From Opitutaceae bacterium (GTDB lineage Bacteria; Verrucomicrobiota; Verrucomicrobiia; Opitutales; Opitutaceae), in the NCBI GenBank assembly GCA_028281165.1, contig JANQKI010000172.1:20977-84976 (forward strand): DNA of 64,000 bases. Direction: 5' to 3'. The position numbers and the translations under genes were made by a program. The notes under the pieces are model-generated. The model was not told where the DNA came from. It saw only the letters and a list, made by a program, of their open reading frames with translations, and searched no databases. Below, piece by piece: positions 1 to 9,818 of this stretch. Within the stretch, counting starts at the first letter, position 1. Each line of letters starts with the position of its first letter.

Positions 1-142
1 AATCGCGCAGGATTTGCTCATTGGTCGTGAAACGGTGGGAGCAATTCAAGCACTCGCGACGACGACGAATCGTGGTACCTTCCTTACTGATTCGCGAGTC
101 GATAACCTTATCGAGCGTTGATGCGCACTTCGGGCACCTCAT
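1..142 (-). CDS. nrdR: Transcriptional repressor NrdR (3' part cut by window edge)
   Basis: Only the first 47 codons are in the window. They read [17 protein letters not shown] followed by an Arg-rich stretch, [14 protein letters not shown], which is the N-terminal zinc ribbon (CxxC ... CxxC) and the RRRREC signature of NrdR. NrdR is the ATP/dATP-sensing repressor of ribonucleotide reductase operons. The ATP-cone domain that should follow lies outside. The start is the only ATG in position for the ribbon. The gene lies just downstream of, and in the same direction as, pabA (6-bp gap), so the two are probably co-transcribed. Confidence 0.93.
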   Translation of the reverse strand, partial: MRCPKCASTLDKVIDSRISKEGTTIRRRRECLNCSHRFTTNEQILRD

Positions 143-148
143 TGTGCC

Positions 149-712
149 CTAGAGATAGAGGAAGTTTTTCAAAATTTCCATCCCGTTTTCCGTGGCAATG
201 GATTCTGGGTGAAACTGGACTCCCCAGATAGGAAGGTTTCGGTGGCGAATCCCCATTATCTCTCCCTCCTTGGTCTCAGCCGTTATTTCAAGGCAGTCTG
301 GAAAACTTTCTCTTTCGATGATCAGCGAGTGGTAGCGCGTGGCTTCGAAGGTCTTGGGCAGTCCTTGGAAGAGATCTTCGCCATTGTTTTCGATGTTTGA
401 CAGTTTTCCATGCATCAGGCGATCGGCCCTGATGACCTTTCCACCAAAGCTCTGTCCGATTGCCTGATGGCCCAGGCAGACTCCGAGAATAGGCTTTTGC
501 CCAGCAAGGGCATCAATTAGTTCAAGGCTAATTCCAGCTTCGTTCGGGGTGCAAGGGCCAGGAGAGATTAAGATGCGCTCCGGATTGAGAGCTCTCGCAT
601 CCTTCACGGTAATTTGGTCATTGCGAACTACGCGCTGATTCACACCTAACTCGCCAAAGTATTGGACGAGATTGAAGGTAAACGAATCGTAGTTGTCGAT
701 GACGAGCAGCAT
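149..712 (-). CDS. pabA: Glutamine amidotransferase of anthranilate / aminodeoxychorismate synthase
   Basis: This 187-residue class I glutamine amidotransferase supplies ammonia to chorismate-using synthases. The N-terminus [19 protein letters not shown], the nucleophile loop [10 protein letters not shown] (Cys near residue 79) and the C-terminal GVQFHPES give the complete Cys-His-Glu triad. Length is normal for TrpG/PabA. Many bacteria use one such subunit for both tryptophan and folate synthesis. No trpE or pabB lies next to it, so the two roles cannot be separated here. It sits 6 bp upstream of nrdR on the same strand. No clear Shine-Dalgarno sequence precedes the ATG. Confidence 0.93.
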   Translation of the reverse strand: MLLVIDNYDSFTFNLVQYFGELGVNQRVVRNDQITVKDARALNPERILISPGPCTPNEAGISLELIDALAGQKPILGVCLGHQAIGQSFGGKVIRADRLMHGKLSNIENNGEDLFQGLPKTFEATRYHSLIIERESFPDCLEITAETKEGEIMGIRHRNLPIWGVQFHPESIATENGMEILKNFLYL

Positions 713-873
713 GATTGGCGGAGAAAAGGGAGGATTTCGTTCCTCGTCAATTGCTTTGGTGAGGCTAGATTTACGCAGATTTTCCCAAGAAGGAGGGATT
801 TGCCGATTGGATCTGTTCGGCTAGTTTGTCGCTTGCCTCTGATAGGACCACTTCTCAGCTTTGCCGATCTAGG

Positions 874-2016
874 ATGAGCGAGCACTTTCACATACTTGCT
901 GAAGACCCCAATTGCGATGCGCGGCGAGGTCGTTTGCTAACAGAGCATGGATCTATAGAAACGCCGATTTTCATGCCTGTCGGAACTCAAGGAACGGTTA
1001 AAGGGCTTACCCCGCAACAACTCCACGAAATCGGAGCTCAGATTATTTTGGGGAACACCTATCATTTGAACCTCCGTCCAGGTTCGAATCTTATAAATGA
1101 TGCCGGAGGACTGCATCGATTCATGGCTTGGGAAAAACCTATATTAACGGATAGTGGCGGATTTCAGGCCTTCAGTTTGGCCAAGCTCAGCAAGATAACG
1201 GACGAAGGCATTTCGTTTCAGTCTCACCTGGATGGCGCGAAAGTCTTTCTAGGCCCTAGAGAGGTCGTTGAGATTCAAGCCAAGTTAGGTTCCGACATTG
1301 CAATGGTTATCGACGAATGCCCGCCTTGGCCTTGCGAAAAGGACGATTGCTTGAGAGCAGTGGAGAGAACTTCTATTTGGGCCCGAGAATGCAAGGAAAC
1401 TGCCGGAGAAATGGGATTTTTGGACTCTGGTCGCCACCTTTTCGCCATCGTTCAGGGATCTTCGTTTGAGGACCTTCGTCGTCATTCTGCTCAAACTCTA
1501 AGCCAACTTGATTTTCCGGGTTATGCCATAGGTGGCGTTAGTGTTGGAGAACCGGAAGAAGAAATGCTGCATCAAATTTCCGTTTCAGTGCCATTTCTGC
1601 CGAAGAACAGACCTCGCTACACAATGGGCCTGGGCACTCCGCCACAGATGCTCAAGATGATCGGCTTGGGTGTGGATATGTTCGATTGCGTACTGCCTTC
1701 GCGTGTCGCTCGCAACGGAGCGTTCTTCACGCGTGATGGAATGAAAAATATTCGAAACGCCCACTATGCTGAAGATCACCGGTCGCTGATGGATGATTTG
1801 GAAAATTACACCAACCGGCATTTCTCCCGAGCCTATCTGCGGCATCTGATATTATCAAAGGAGATGCTCGGTTGTACCCTTCTGACTATCCATAATCTTT
1901 CGTTCTATTTAAATTTGATGGAAGAGTGTCGAAAACAAATCGAAGCTGGTAATTTCCGAAGTTGGAGCGAGAGTTGGATAAAAAGATACGAAGATGGTAG
2001 CGAAGCGCATAGCTAA
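874..2016 (+). CDS. tgt: tRNA-guanine(34) transglycosylase Tgt lacking the zinc cysteines
   Basis: Tgt exchanges guanine 34 of GUN-anticodon tRNAs for the queuosine precursor preQ1. The ATG at 874 was chosen over an upstream in-frame TTG at 826 because the protein then starts like family members and is about 380 residues long. Visible motifs are LTDSGGFQAFSL (first catalytic Asp), GGVSVGE (base recognition) and MFDCVLPSRVARNGAFF (nucleophile Asp). The segment that normally carries CxCxxC before NYSRAYLRHL reads DLENYTNRHFSRAYLRHL here. It aligns without gaps but has Leu, Asn and Asn in place of all three zinc cysteines. The fourth ligand, His in TIHNL, is kept. Catalysis looks possible, but the structural zinc is probably absent. 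Confidence 0.93.
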   Translation: MSEHFHILAEDPNCDARRGRLLTEHGSIETPIFMPVGTQGTVKGLTPQQLHEIGAQIILGNTYHLNLRPGSNLINDAGGLHRFMAWEKPILTDSGGFQAFSLAKLSKITDEGISFQSHLDGAKVFLGPREVVEIQAKLGSDIAMVIDECPPWPCEKDDCLRAVERTSIWARECKETAGEMGFLDSGRHLFAIVQGSSFEDLRRHSAQTLSQLDFPGYAIGGVSVGEPEEEMLHQISVSVPFLPKNRPRYTMGLGTPPQMLKMIGLGVDMFDCVLPSRVARNGAFFTRDGMKNIRNAHYAEDHRSLMDDLENYTNRHFSRAYLRHLILSKEMLGCTLLTIHNLSFYLNLMEECRKQIEAGNFRSWSESWIKRYEDGSEAHS

Positions 2017-2086
2017 AGGTTTCTCTCGGCATTTTCTCGCTAGTTTAAACGTGCAATTCGGAGGTAGATTAATTTGGTAAGTCGAT

Positions 2087-3019
2087 ATGCGCGTGCTTGT
2101 TACAGGTGGAGCGGGTTTTCTGGGAAGTCATTTGTGCGATCGTTTGTTGGAGGAGCGTGATGAAGTTATCTGTCTCGATAATCTGTTTACCGGACGAAAG
2201 AAGAACATCGCCCATCTTTTTGATAACCCATATTTTGAGTTCGTTCGTCACGATGTGATCGATCCTTTCAAGGCCGAGGTTGATCAAATCTACAATCTAG
2301 CCTGCCCCGCCTCGCCTCCGCATTATCAATGCAATCCTATTAAGACGACCAAGACCTCTGTGATGGGAGCTATAAACTGTCTTGGGCTAGCGAAACGCGT
2401 GAAAGCTCGAATCTTTCAGGCTTCCACCTCTGAAGTTTATGGGGATCCTTTGGAGCATCCGCAGAAAGAGGAGTACAGAGGGCATGTGAACCCGATCGGA
2501 TTGCGAGCGTGTTACGATGAAGGAAAGCGGTGCGCGGAGACCTTATTCTTTGACTATCATCGTCAGAACGGAGTGGAGATTCGCATCGTTCGCATTTTTA
2601 ACACCTATGGTCCTCGCATGTTGGCCGATGATGGTCGTGTAGTATCCAATTTTATTGTGCAGGCGCTACGTGGTGATGATATTACCATCTATGGGAACGG
2701 CGAGCAGACTCGTTCGTTCTGTTACTACACCGATCTAATTGATGGCTTCCTGAGGCTCATGAACCAGGATGGAATCACGGGTCCAGTGAACATCGGTAAT
2801 CCCGGAGAATTCTCCATGAGCGAGCTAGCAGAGATTATACTGAGGCTTACTAGATCCAAATCTAAGATTACCTATCAGCCCCTTCCAGCTGACGATCCGA
2901 TTCAAAGAAAGCCGGATATCTCGCTAGCCAAAGAGAAACTCGAATGGGAACCCAAAGTACCCCTTGAAGAGGGTCTTAAAGAGACTATCGCCTATTTTAA
3001 GTCTGAATTGGGTCTTTGA
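2087..3019 (+). CDS. UDP-glucuronate decarboxylase-like NAD-dependent sugar epimerase/dehydratase
   Basis: A 310-residue extended short-chain dehydrogenase. The Rossmann motif GGAGFLGSH is at residues 7-15. The [11 protein letters not shown] segment and the [14 protein letters not shown] catalytic YxxxK are typical of UDP-xylose synthases (UXS/SUD), which convert UDP-glucuronate to UDP-xylose. The later segment [10 protein letters not shown] and a C-terminal substrate-binding region are also present, and length is standard. The product would feed the surface glycosyltransferases seen further along. An exact substrate cannot be proven from sequence, and a dTDP-glucose dehydratase-like role is the alternative. 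A GGAGG lies about 20 bp upstream, too far for an ideal ribosome site. Confidence 0.85.
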   Translation: MRVLVTGGAGFLGSHLCDRLLEERDEVICLDNLFTGRKKNIAHLFDNPYFEFVRHDVIDPFKAEVDQIYNLACPASPPHYQCNPIKTTKTSVMGAINCLGLAKRVKARIFQASTSEVYGDPLEHPQKEEYRGHVNPIGLRACYDEGKRCAETLFFDYHRQNGVEIRIVRIFNTYGPRMLADDGRVVSNFIVQALRGDDITIYGNGEQTRSFCYYTDLIDGFLRLMNQDGITGPVNIGNPGEFSMSELAEIILRLTRSKSKITYQPLPADDPIQRKPDISLAKEKLEWEPKVPLEEGLKETIAYFKSELGL

Positions 3020-3024
3020 GATCA

Positions 3025-3055
3025 TTCGCAACCATGTCAGGCTTTTAGTTGCGAA
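3025..3055 (+). other. Inverted repeat between the UXS-like gene and secA
   Basis: TTCGCAAC and GTTGCGAA form an 8-bp perfect inverted repeat around a 15-base loop, starting 6 bp after the stop of the upstream gene. There is no T-tract after it, so it may be an mRNA 3'-end hairpin or chance rather than an intrinsic terminator. Confidence 0.3.
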
Positions 3056-3132
3056 GCCTTGGCAAGAACCTTTTCATTGCATGCTTGTCCGCATTCCGCT
3101 AGCTGGGCAGGCTTTTATTTAGAATCAACAAG

Positions 3133-6060
3133 ATGCTTTCCTTTTTCTTCAAGAAATTCGCCGGTCGTTCCAATCGCAAGTGGCTGAAATCCTGCGATCC
3201 AATCGTTGCGAAAATCAATGAATGGGATGATTCCTATAAATCGCTTAGCGACGAAGAGCTCAAATCGCACACCGGAAAGTTTCGCGAGCGCTTTAAGAAT
3301 GGCGAAACTCTGGATGATCTGCTTCCTGAAGCCTTTGCCACGGTAAAGAATGCAGCTCGGCGGCTGCTTGGCAGTAAAGTGACGGTTGTGGGCCAAGAAC
3401 TCGAGTGGGATATGGTTCACTATGATGTGCAACTGATTGGGGGCCTTGCTTTGCATCAAGGGCGTATTGCGGAAATGGCGACAGGTGAGGGCAAGACTTT
3501 GGTTGCTACGCTTCCGCTCTATTTGAATTCACTGGCTTCGCGCAATACTCAGCTGGTGACCGTCAACGAATATCTCGCGCAACGCGACTCCGAGTGGATG
3601 GGCCATGTTTACAAGTTCCTAGGGCTAACGGTCGGTTGTATCAAGAATCAGCAACCGCCGGATTTGAAGCGCGCTATGTATGGCTGCGACATTACGTATG
3701 GGACGGCATCCGAGTTCGGTTTCGACTACCTGCGCGATAATGGAATGGCTCACAGCAAAGAAGAGCAGGTCCAGCGTGATCATTTTTTCATCATCATAGA
3801 TGAGGTAGACTCTATTCTGGTTGATGAGGCTCGTACGCCTCTCATCATTTCAGGCCCGGCTCCTATACAACGGGAGCAGCCCTACACAAAGATGAAACCT
3901 GGTATCCAAAGACTGGTTTCAAAACAAAACAAGCTCTGCAATGGTCTAATTGGCGAGGCCAAAAGCTCTTTGGATAATGGAAATGACGATACTTGGGAAG
4001 CGGGTCTAAAGATGCTTCAAGTAAAGCTGGGCATGCCGAAGAACAAGCAGTTGCTGCGCATTATCGAAAATGGGGAGCATCGCAAGCTACTCGATAAGGT
4101 CGATCTCGAGATGCACAGTGACATGAACAAAGAAAAGCTCTTTGATTTAAAAGAGGACCTTTTCTATGTTATTGACGAAAAGCAGCGCCAGGCCGATCTA
4201 ACGGAAAAGGGGCGAATGGATTTAAGCCCCGACAATCCTGATGGTTTCACGCTTCCCGATCTAGCGACTCGATTTAGTCAGTTGGATAGGGACGATTCTC
4301 TGAGCCAGGAGGAGAAAGACGCGATCAAGCTAAAGGAGCAAGAAAAGTCCGAGGTCATTGGTGAAGATATTCACGCCGTTAGCCAGTTGCTTCGGGCCTA
4401 CGCTTTGTACGAGCGCGACGTGGAGTACGTTGTACAAGAGGGCAAAGTGGTCATTGTCGATGAAAACACTGGTCGAATCATGCCAGGAAGACGCTGGGGG
4501 GATGGCCTACACCAGGCGGTGGAAGCGAAGGAAGCAGTCACCATCGAAAGAGAGTCTCGTACTTACGCAACCATTACAGTCCAGAATTATTTTCGCATGT
4601 ACGAGAAACTCTCTGGCATGACGGGCACGGCCGAAACGGAAGCCATGGAATTCAAGGATATCTACAGTCTTGGAGTGGCAATCATCCCGACAAATAAGCC
4701 GAACATCCGGTTTGATGAGAATGATGTGATTTTCAAAACACGTCGTGAAAAGTACAATGCGGTTTTAGATGATCTCGAAGAAGCCCATAAAAAAGGGCAA
4801 CCCGTTCTGGTTGGCACGGTTTCGGTCGACGCTTCCGAGGTTTTGAGCCGTATGCTTCGTCGAAGGAACATTCCGCATAATGTACTGAACGCTAAATACC
4901 ATCAGCAAGAAGCCGAGATTGTAACTCGCGCAGGTATCCGCGGAGCGGTTACGATCGCCACCAATATGGCGGGTCGTGGAACTGACATCAAGCTGGGAGA
5001 TGGCGTTAAGGATTCCGGAGGACTGCTTGTATTGGGAACGGAACGACACGAATCCCGACGAATCGACAGACAGCTCAGGGGTCGTTGTTCACGCCAAGGC
5101 GATCCAGGTCGAACGAAGTTCTTTATTTCTCTCGAAGATGATCTGATGCGTCTTTTTGCGAACTCCACGATGGTGTCGAAGATTTTTCAGAGTTCCGTTG
5201 AAGAAGGCGAGCCGATGGAGCATCCGCTGCTAAACCGCTCGATTGAAACCGCTCAAAAACGGGTGGAGCAGCAGAACTACTCCATTCGCAAGCGCCTTTT
5301 GCAGTACGATGATGTTTTAAACAAGCAGCGTGAAATCATCTACGGCATCCGAAATGAGGCTCTGCACAGCGAGACGCCTCACGAAACGATATTCGAATTG
5401 ATTGAGGAGGAAATTGTCGAACGTATTGAGAATTTGGATAATTCTGAAACGGCTTTAGAGGCTTTTGTAACCTGGTCGAATTCCCACTTTCCTATTGGCC
5501 TCAAGATCGAGGACCTTCAGGAAAAGCAAACCGAGGATATGCTGGATGTCGTTCTCAATAAAGTTCGCGAGGCGTATCGCATCAAGAAAACCGCAGAAAA
5601 CGAAGAAGCTTTGCTACACCTCGAGCGGTTCGTACTGCTTAGCGCGATCGATGGTCGTTGGCAGGAGCACCTTACGGAAATGGAAGATCTTCGTCGAAGT
5701 GTCAGCCTTCGTAGTTATGGGCAGAAGGATCCTCTCAATGAGTATAAGAATGAAGCGTATACTTATTTCCAGGAGCTGATTAGCAACATTCGCACTCAGA
5801 TCTGCTCTCGGCTTTTCCGTACCGCTACTAACTTAGTGGCTATTGAAAACGTGAAGAGCATGCTTGCACAGCAAGCTATCGCCCAAGGGCCAGGGTCTAC
5901 TCCCAGTTTGTCTTTCTCAGGCGCGCCTTCTCAATCAGAGCAAAAAAGCTCGGTTCAGTTGCCAAAAGTAGCCGTAAAACGCGCTACTCCAAAAGTGGGT
6001 CGAAATGATCCTTGCCCTTGTGGAAGCGGCAAAAAGTTCAAAAAGTGCTGCGGACAGTGA
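3133..6060 (+). CDS. secA: Preprotein translocase ATPase SecA
   Basis: SecA drives secretory proteins through SecYEG. Walker A is [19 protein letters not shown] near residue 115. [20 protein letters not shown] is the DEVD/Walker B block, [11 protein letters not shown] is motif V/VI, and [17 protein letters not shown] sequence is recognisable around residues 650-660. The C-terminus ends in [14 protein letters not shown], a complete SEC-C zinc motif for SecB and ribosome contact. At 975 residues it is longer than the E. coli protein (901). Most of the excess is an insertion of about 100 residues between GPAP and [15 protein letters not shown], in the preprotein cross-linking region, rich in charged residues. 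The gene is flanked by 110-200 bp intergenic stretches and appears monocistronic. Confidence 0.98.
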   Translation: MLSFFFKKFAGRSNRKWLKSCDPIVAKINEWDDSYKSLSDEELKSHTGKFRERFKNGETLDDLLPEAFATVKNAARRLLGSKVTVVGQELEWDMVHYDVQLIGGLALHQGRIAEMATGEGKTLVATLPLYLNSLASRNTQLVTVNEYLAQRDSEWMGHVYKFLGLTVGCIKNQQPPDLKRAMYGCDITYGTASEFGFDYLRDNGMAHSKEEQVQRDHFFIIIDEVDSILVDEARTPLIISGPAPIQREQPYTKMKPGIQRLVSKQNKLCNGLIGEAKSSLDNGNDDTWEAGLKMLQVKLGMPKNKQLLRIIENGEHRKLLDKVDLEMHSDMNKEKLFDLKEDLFYVIDEKQRQADLTEKGRMDLSPDNPDGFTLPDLATRFSQLDRDDSLSQEEKDAIKLKEQEKSEVIGEDIHAVSQLLRAYALYERDVEYVVQEGKVVIVDENTGRIMPGRRWGDGLHQAVEAKEAVTIERESRTYATITVQNYFRMYEKLSGMTGTAETEAMEFKDIYSLGVAIIPTNKPNIRFDENDVIFKTRREKYNAVLDDLEEAHKKGQPVLVGTVSVDASEVLSRMLRRRNIPHNVLNAKYHQQEAEIVTRAGIRGAVTIATNMAGRGTDIKLGDGVKDSGGLLVLGTERHESRRIDRQLRGRCSRQGDPGRTKFFISLEDDLMRLFANSTMVSKIFQSSVEEGEPMEHPLLNRSIETAQKRVEQQNYSIRKRLLQYDDVLNKQREIIYGIRNEALHSETPHETIFELIEEEIVERIENLDNSETALEAFVTWSNSHFPIGLKIEDLQEKQTEDMLDVVLNKVREAYRIKKTAENEEALLHLERFVLLSAIDGRWQEHLTEMEDLRRSVSLRSYGQKDPLNEYKNEAYTYFQELISNIRTQICSRLFRTATNLVAIENVKSMLAQQAIAQGPGSTPSLSFSGAPSQSEQKSSVQLPKVAVKRATPKVGRNDPCPCGSGKKFKKCCGQ

Positions 6061-6258
6061 GTTTTCTGAAAAAATTCACGTGATTTAACGGATTCTGCGC
6101 GTATAACGTAGAAATATCGTTCATCCAAAACGAAGCGAATTTCGTATAATTACTACAAGCTCGATGATTGTCACTGCTATTTCACGGATTGGTTCTTGTC
6201 CTCATTGGACCTTTCTACCTAAACTTTCGCCTTTGTTGCCCAACCAATTATAACCGCT

Positions 6259-7320
6259 ATGACACGAAATAAATTCTCATCAATATTTCGAATAGCCACC
6301 TTCTCTTCGCTGTTCGCCACCGTGCCTCTTGCTTCTGCCCAGGAGGTCTTTTCTCAAATTGTCGGCGCCATTGCGATGGATCTCCCTGCCAACAGTGATG
6401 TTGTTGTGGCTACTCCATTTAATCAAACTGCAAGTTTCAGGGGTGTGGCTGCTTCTGCTAGTGGAGACCAAATAAATTTGAGTTCCGATGCGCTTACGGC
6501 TGGGGCTTTTAATGAGTCTGGGGGAGTTGCAACGCATTACGTTCTAATTGAAAGTGGAACGCGACAAGGACAACGGATTGCTATCACTTCAAATACCGCT
6601 TCTTCCTTGATTCTGGGAGGAGCGGATTTAACAGGTTTAGCTACGGATGACGCCATATCTATTGTTCCTTATTGGACTCTTGGATCCGCTTTTCCGCAAG
6701 GAGTTGCTTTTCATGAAGAGACTGCTCCTGGCAACCGCGAGGTGGAAGTGATTTTGACAAATCAAGCAGCAGTTGGGGGCGGATTGCAGGCAAAGGACGT
6801 TTTTTATTTCTACAGCGGAGCTTGGAGAAAAGTGGGCGCGTCAAAGTCCGAATCTTTTAATTCTCAGATCCTTGAACCGTCGACCGCTTTTGTTATCAGG
6901 AACAACGCAGCAGATAAAACCTCTTATTTCTTCGGCGAGGTAGTCACAGCTCCATTAGCTGTTCCACTGCAGCGTTCAGATAGTGGTTTGGTTGATAATT
7001 TCGTTAGCATTGAGCGACCGCTCGATATTAGTCTGATCGAACTTGGATTACATGACAGCGGGGTATTTGAAGTTACTACTGACGCTAATAATCCTACCGA
7101 TCAGCTTCTCCTTTATTCTCTCTCATCGGCCGGAAAGAACAAGCAGCCAACTGCGTCCTATTTCTTCTTTAACAACGCTTGGCGAAAAGTCGGAGCAGAC
7201 ATAAACACGTCTTTCGATTCGGACGTCATTTCAGCTGGAATGGGCATTGCCATTAGAAAAGCTCAGGCTGTCCAGTCCGATCAACTAACATGGGTTAATC
7301 AATGGGAGCTGCCACAATGA
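6259..7320 (+). CDS. Secreted beta-rich protein with duplicated WRKVG module
   Basis: A 353-residue exported protein. Residues 1-27 form a signal peptide (basic start, hydrophobic core, ending ASAQ). Two copies of a module are visible: YFYSGAWRKVGASKSESFNS near residue 180 and FFFNNAWRKVGADINTSFDS near residue 310. Each is followed by a hydrophobic strand ending in AFVIRNN or GIAIRKA. This resembles a family of Verrucomicrobia secreted proteins that I recall as TIGR02597-like, but I could not test this. The stop codon overlaps the next start (ATGA), so the two genes are translationally coupled. No catalytic motif was seen. A role in the cell envelope or matrix is a guess from export and pairing. 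Confidence 0.75.
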   Translation: MTRNKFSSIFRIATFSSLFATVPLASAQEVFSQIVGAIAMDLPANSDVVVATPFNQTASFRGVAASASGDQINLSSDALTAGAFNESGGVATHYVLIESGTRQGQRIAITSNTASSLILGGADLTGLATDDAISIVPYWTLGSAFPQGVAFHEETAPGNREVEVILTNQAAVGGGLQAKDVFYFYSGAWRKVGASKSESFNSQILEPSTAFVIRNNAADKTSYFFGEVVTAPLAVPLQRSDSGLVDNFVSIERPLDISLIELGLHDSGVFEVTTDANNPTDQLLLYSLSSAGKNKQPTASYFFFNNAWRKVGADINTSFDSDVISAGMGIAIRKAQAVQSDQLTWVNQWELPQ

Positions 7321-8990
7321 GATTAATAAAGCTATCTTCTCTAATTTTTACTCTATCTTTTGCTTTTCTGTCTCAGGGAGCCATATCGGTGTCCTTGGAT
7401 GTTGAAAGTTTGAAAGCGGCCGGCGCCGCAAATGCTAGCTCTGGTATTCTGGTCCTCGTTGTCAGTCAGGACGACAACGACTTTTCCCTCCCCGAAGCGG
7501 GTTCAATCGTCCCAGCTGGTAGTGATGATGCTATTGTTACAATTTGGGATCTGGCTGATCAGAGTCTTCCCGATGACGACTTCACATTGCTTTCCAAGGC
7601 AATCTCCTACGATGCAGGTTGGGCGGCAGGCGATCCTCTTGGTCTTTATTGGTTTCCAAACCTAACTGCAGGTAACCCGGTTCCAAGCGCGAACGAGGAG
7701 TTTGGATTTTTTGCTGACACAACTAATGTTCAGAGTGGTGATGATTGGAGTTTGCCTGCTGATGGAGCTCTTCTCCATAGCCTTAAGCTTTTCACGTCTG
7801 ATGCGGACGAATTAGTGTCTGGTGGGCCATCTCCCAATGGTGTTGCTATTTCCGATTTCGCTATCGGCCAACCGGTCGCCGTTCAGTCGCCAACTTCGGT
7901 AAGTGGTGAGGCGAATTCCGGAAATAGCGTGACCGTCAATTGGCAAGGTGGGACTGCGCCAGGTGGTGGTTTTCTTATTGAGCGACGCTTGGCTGGATCT
8001 GGTTCTTATACCACTATTGGCATCGCCGACTCTGATGACGGCATGTTTATCGACAATACGGTCGAGCCTGAGCAGAGCTACGAATATCGAGTAACGGCTT
8101 TCAATAGCTTTGGCTCTCAGTTTAGCTCGATCATCGCCTTAAATACCCCAGAAGGAGCGTCAACAGCGATCGTCAATCTCTCTACTCGGGGAATTCTAGG
8201 CGACGGAAATAATGTGATGATTTCCGGCTTCATTATTGGAGGAGAGGGTACTCTAACGGTTCTGTCTCGTTCTGTTGGACCCAGCATTGTAAAATCCGGG
8301 GTTTCGACTGATTTAGCTTCGCCCGATCCAAAGAGCGATCTTTTCTCTACGGTCTCCGCATCCAATGATGATTGGGAGGATGATGACGGTTCGCTCATCT
8401 CAGCGTTATCTAGCCAAGTTGGCGCTCAACCTGATCTTGATCCTGGTTCTAAGGATTCCGCCTTTGCCATATCTCTAGGCGCGGGTGGTCATGCTGTTAT
8501 TTCAAGCGACAATCAAACTAATGATAAATTGGGGCTGGTTGAAATTTATGATGCTAATGAAACGGGTCCTGGACTGGGCTCGGCCAGACTGGTTAATCTT
8601 TCTACCAGAGGGTTTATAGGTACCGGAGACGCGATCATGATTGGTGGCTTGGTTATAGGCGGCGAGGGCTCAATGAGGATTCTCATTCGTGGGATTGGGC
8701 CTAACCTAGACGGGCTTTCAGAAAACGAAATATTAGCCGACCCTGTTTTGCAGTTGCTTGACCTTGGCAATGGGGGAGCTCTGCTCGAGGCAAACGATAA
8801 TTGGCAGGATTCGAACGGTCCCGCTATTGCAGCGGCCGCCGATGCTGTTTTCACTCCCCAATTTGCGAATGGATCCACCGATTCGGCTATTCTGAGAGAT
8901 CTGGAATCTGGAACCTATGGCATTTTCCTTCTTGGAGCCAACGGTGGAACAGGTATCGGGCAGATTGAAATTTGGGAAGTGCCACAGTAA
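7317..8990 (+). CDS. Secreted protein with fibronectin type III-like domain and two NLSTRG repeats
   Basis: The start was set at the ATG at 7317, which overlaps the previous stop as ATGA and yields a good signal peptide (MRLIKLSSLIFTLSFAFLS). An ATG 15 bp upstream is in frame but would spoil it. Residues 20-190 are a beta-rich region. About residues 195-280 look like a fibronectin type III domain (SVTVNWQGGTAPGGGFLIER ... SYEYRVTAFNSFG). Two tandem repeats of about 130 residues follow, each starting NLSTRG, then an MI(S/G)G(F/L)(I/V)IGGEG block, a GP.(I/L) turn and an NDDWED or NDNWQD segment. Such repeats are common in large secreted proteins of Opitutae and relatives. No PEP-CTERM or other sorting tail is seen. 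Function unknown; probably extracellular or outer-membrane associated. Confidence 0.78.
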   Translation: MRLIKLSSLIFTLSFAFLSQGAISVSLDVESLKAAGAANASSGILVLVVSQDDNDFSLPEAGSIVPAGSDDAIVTIWDLADQSLPDDDFTLLSKAISYDAGWAAGDPLGLYWFPNLTAGNPVPSANEEFGFFADTTNVQSGDDWSLPADGALLHSLKLFTSDADELVSGGPSPNGVAISDFAIGQPVAVQSPTSVSGEANSGNSVTVNWQGGTAPGGGFLIERRLAGSGSYTTIGIADSDDGMFIDNTVEPEQSYEYRVTAFNSFGSQFSSIIALNTPEGASTAIVNLSTRGILGDGNNVMISGFIIGGEGTLTVLSRSVGPSIVKSGVSTDLASPDPKSDLFSTVSASNDDWEDDDGSLISALSSQVGAQPDLDPGSKDSAFAISLGAGGHAVISSDNQTNDKLGLVEIYDANETGPGLGSARLVNLSTRGFIGTGDAIMIGGLVIGGEGSMRILIRGIGPNLDGLSENEILADPVLQLLDLGNGGALLEANDNWQDSNGPAIAAAADAVFTPQFANGSTDSAILRDLESGTYGIFLLGANGGTGIGQIEIWEVPQ

Positions 8991-9025
8991 ACAGTCTCAT
9001 ATCCTGACAATTTGAATACACTTTC

Positions 9026-9053
9026 GAGCCTGGCTGATCCGCCAGGCTCTTTT
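9026..9053 (+). terminator. Intrinsic terminator after the secreted protein pair
   Basis: GAGCCTGGC (9026-9034) and GCCAGGCTC (9041-9049) form a perfect 9-bp stem with a 6-base loop, followed directly by TTTT. It lies 36 bp downstream of the stop codon at 8990 and would end the 6259-8990 transcript. Confidence 0.88.
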
Positions 9054-9119
9054 GCTTTCAGAGTTTCAGTAAACTCTTCTTGAAGTGTTTCTTTTGTTAG
9101 CTCATCGTCCGCCGCAAAT

Positions 9120-9815
9120 ATGTCTACGCTCTCGGTTGTAATACCCGTCTACAACGAGGTGAATACCCTCGCTGAGATATTGCGAGCGGTTCGTGAATCG
9201 GGAGTAGAACAGCTGCAGATCATCGTCGTGGATGACGCTTCCTCAGATGGAACGTTTGAATTGATCCGAAACGAACTGGCGTCGAAAATTGATATTGTTG
9301 TCCATCATGAAACGAATCAGGGGAAAGGAGCTGCTTTAAAAACCGGAATCAAGCATGCCGATGGTCAGCTTATTGTCTTTCAAGATGCGGATCTTGAGTA
9401 TGATCCTCAAAATTTTAGTCACATGCTGGCTGCGATGGCTCATGAGCAAGCAGATGCAGTTTACGGATCGCGCTATCTTGATCGAGCTTTCGGAGAATCA
9501 AGTCCAGCTTGGCACCAGTTGATAAATGCAGGTCTGACTCTGCTTTCGAACCTGTTTACCGGCTATCGGCTTACTGACATGGAAACCTGCTACAAGATGT
9601 TTCCTGCCTCCTTTTTGAAGAAGATCACTCTTGAGGAAAAAGGATTTAGTATCGAGCCTGAAATGACAGCGAAAGCGGCGGCTTCAGGCCTTAGACTAGT
9701 TGAGGTTCCGGTGTCTTATGCTCGACGAACTTTCGATGAAGGCAAAAAAATCGGCCTCAAGGACGGCTTTGAAGCTGTGTATACAATTTTTAAGTACGGA
9801 TTTCGTTATCTCTAG
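9120..9815 (+). CDS. Family 2 glycosyltransferase, dolichyl-/polyprenyl-phosphate sugar synthase-like
   Basis: A 231-residue cytosolic GT-A glycosyltransferase. It begins MSTLSVVIPVYNEVNTLAEI, the nucleotide-binding start of GT2 enzymes. VVDDASSDGT, NQGKGAALKTGIKHADG and FQDADLEYDP (the DxD metal site) follow. Later KMFP and the EPEMTAKAA block match the DPM1/polyprenyl-phosphate mannose or glucose synthase group. No C-terminal membrane helices are present, so it is the short soluble form. It likely charges a lipid carrier with a sugar for surface glycan or protein glycosylation. Its 3' end converges on the large glycosyltransferase gene with only 3 bp between the stop codons. Confidence 0.85.
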   Translation: MSTLSVVIPVYNEVNTLAEILRAVRESGVEQLQIIVVDDASSDGTFELIRNELASKIDIVVHHETNQGKGAALKTGIKHADGQLIVFQDADLEYDPQNFSHMLAAMAHEQADAVYGSRYLDRAFGESSPAWHQLINAGLTLLSNLFTGYRLTDMETCYKMFPASFLKKITLEEKGFSIEPEMTAKAAASGLRLVEVPVSYARRTFDEGKKIGLKDGFEAVYTIFKYGFRYL

Positions 9816-9818
9816 AAT

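Noticed and set aside
826..873. TTG-started N-terminal extension of tgt
   Set aside because: The extension is unlike Tgt proteins, and the ATG at 874 gives the usual length.
6146..6151. TATAAT box in the secA downstream region as a promoter
   Set aside because: No acceptable -35 box lies 16-18 bases upstream, so it was not called.
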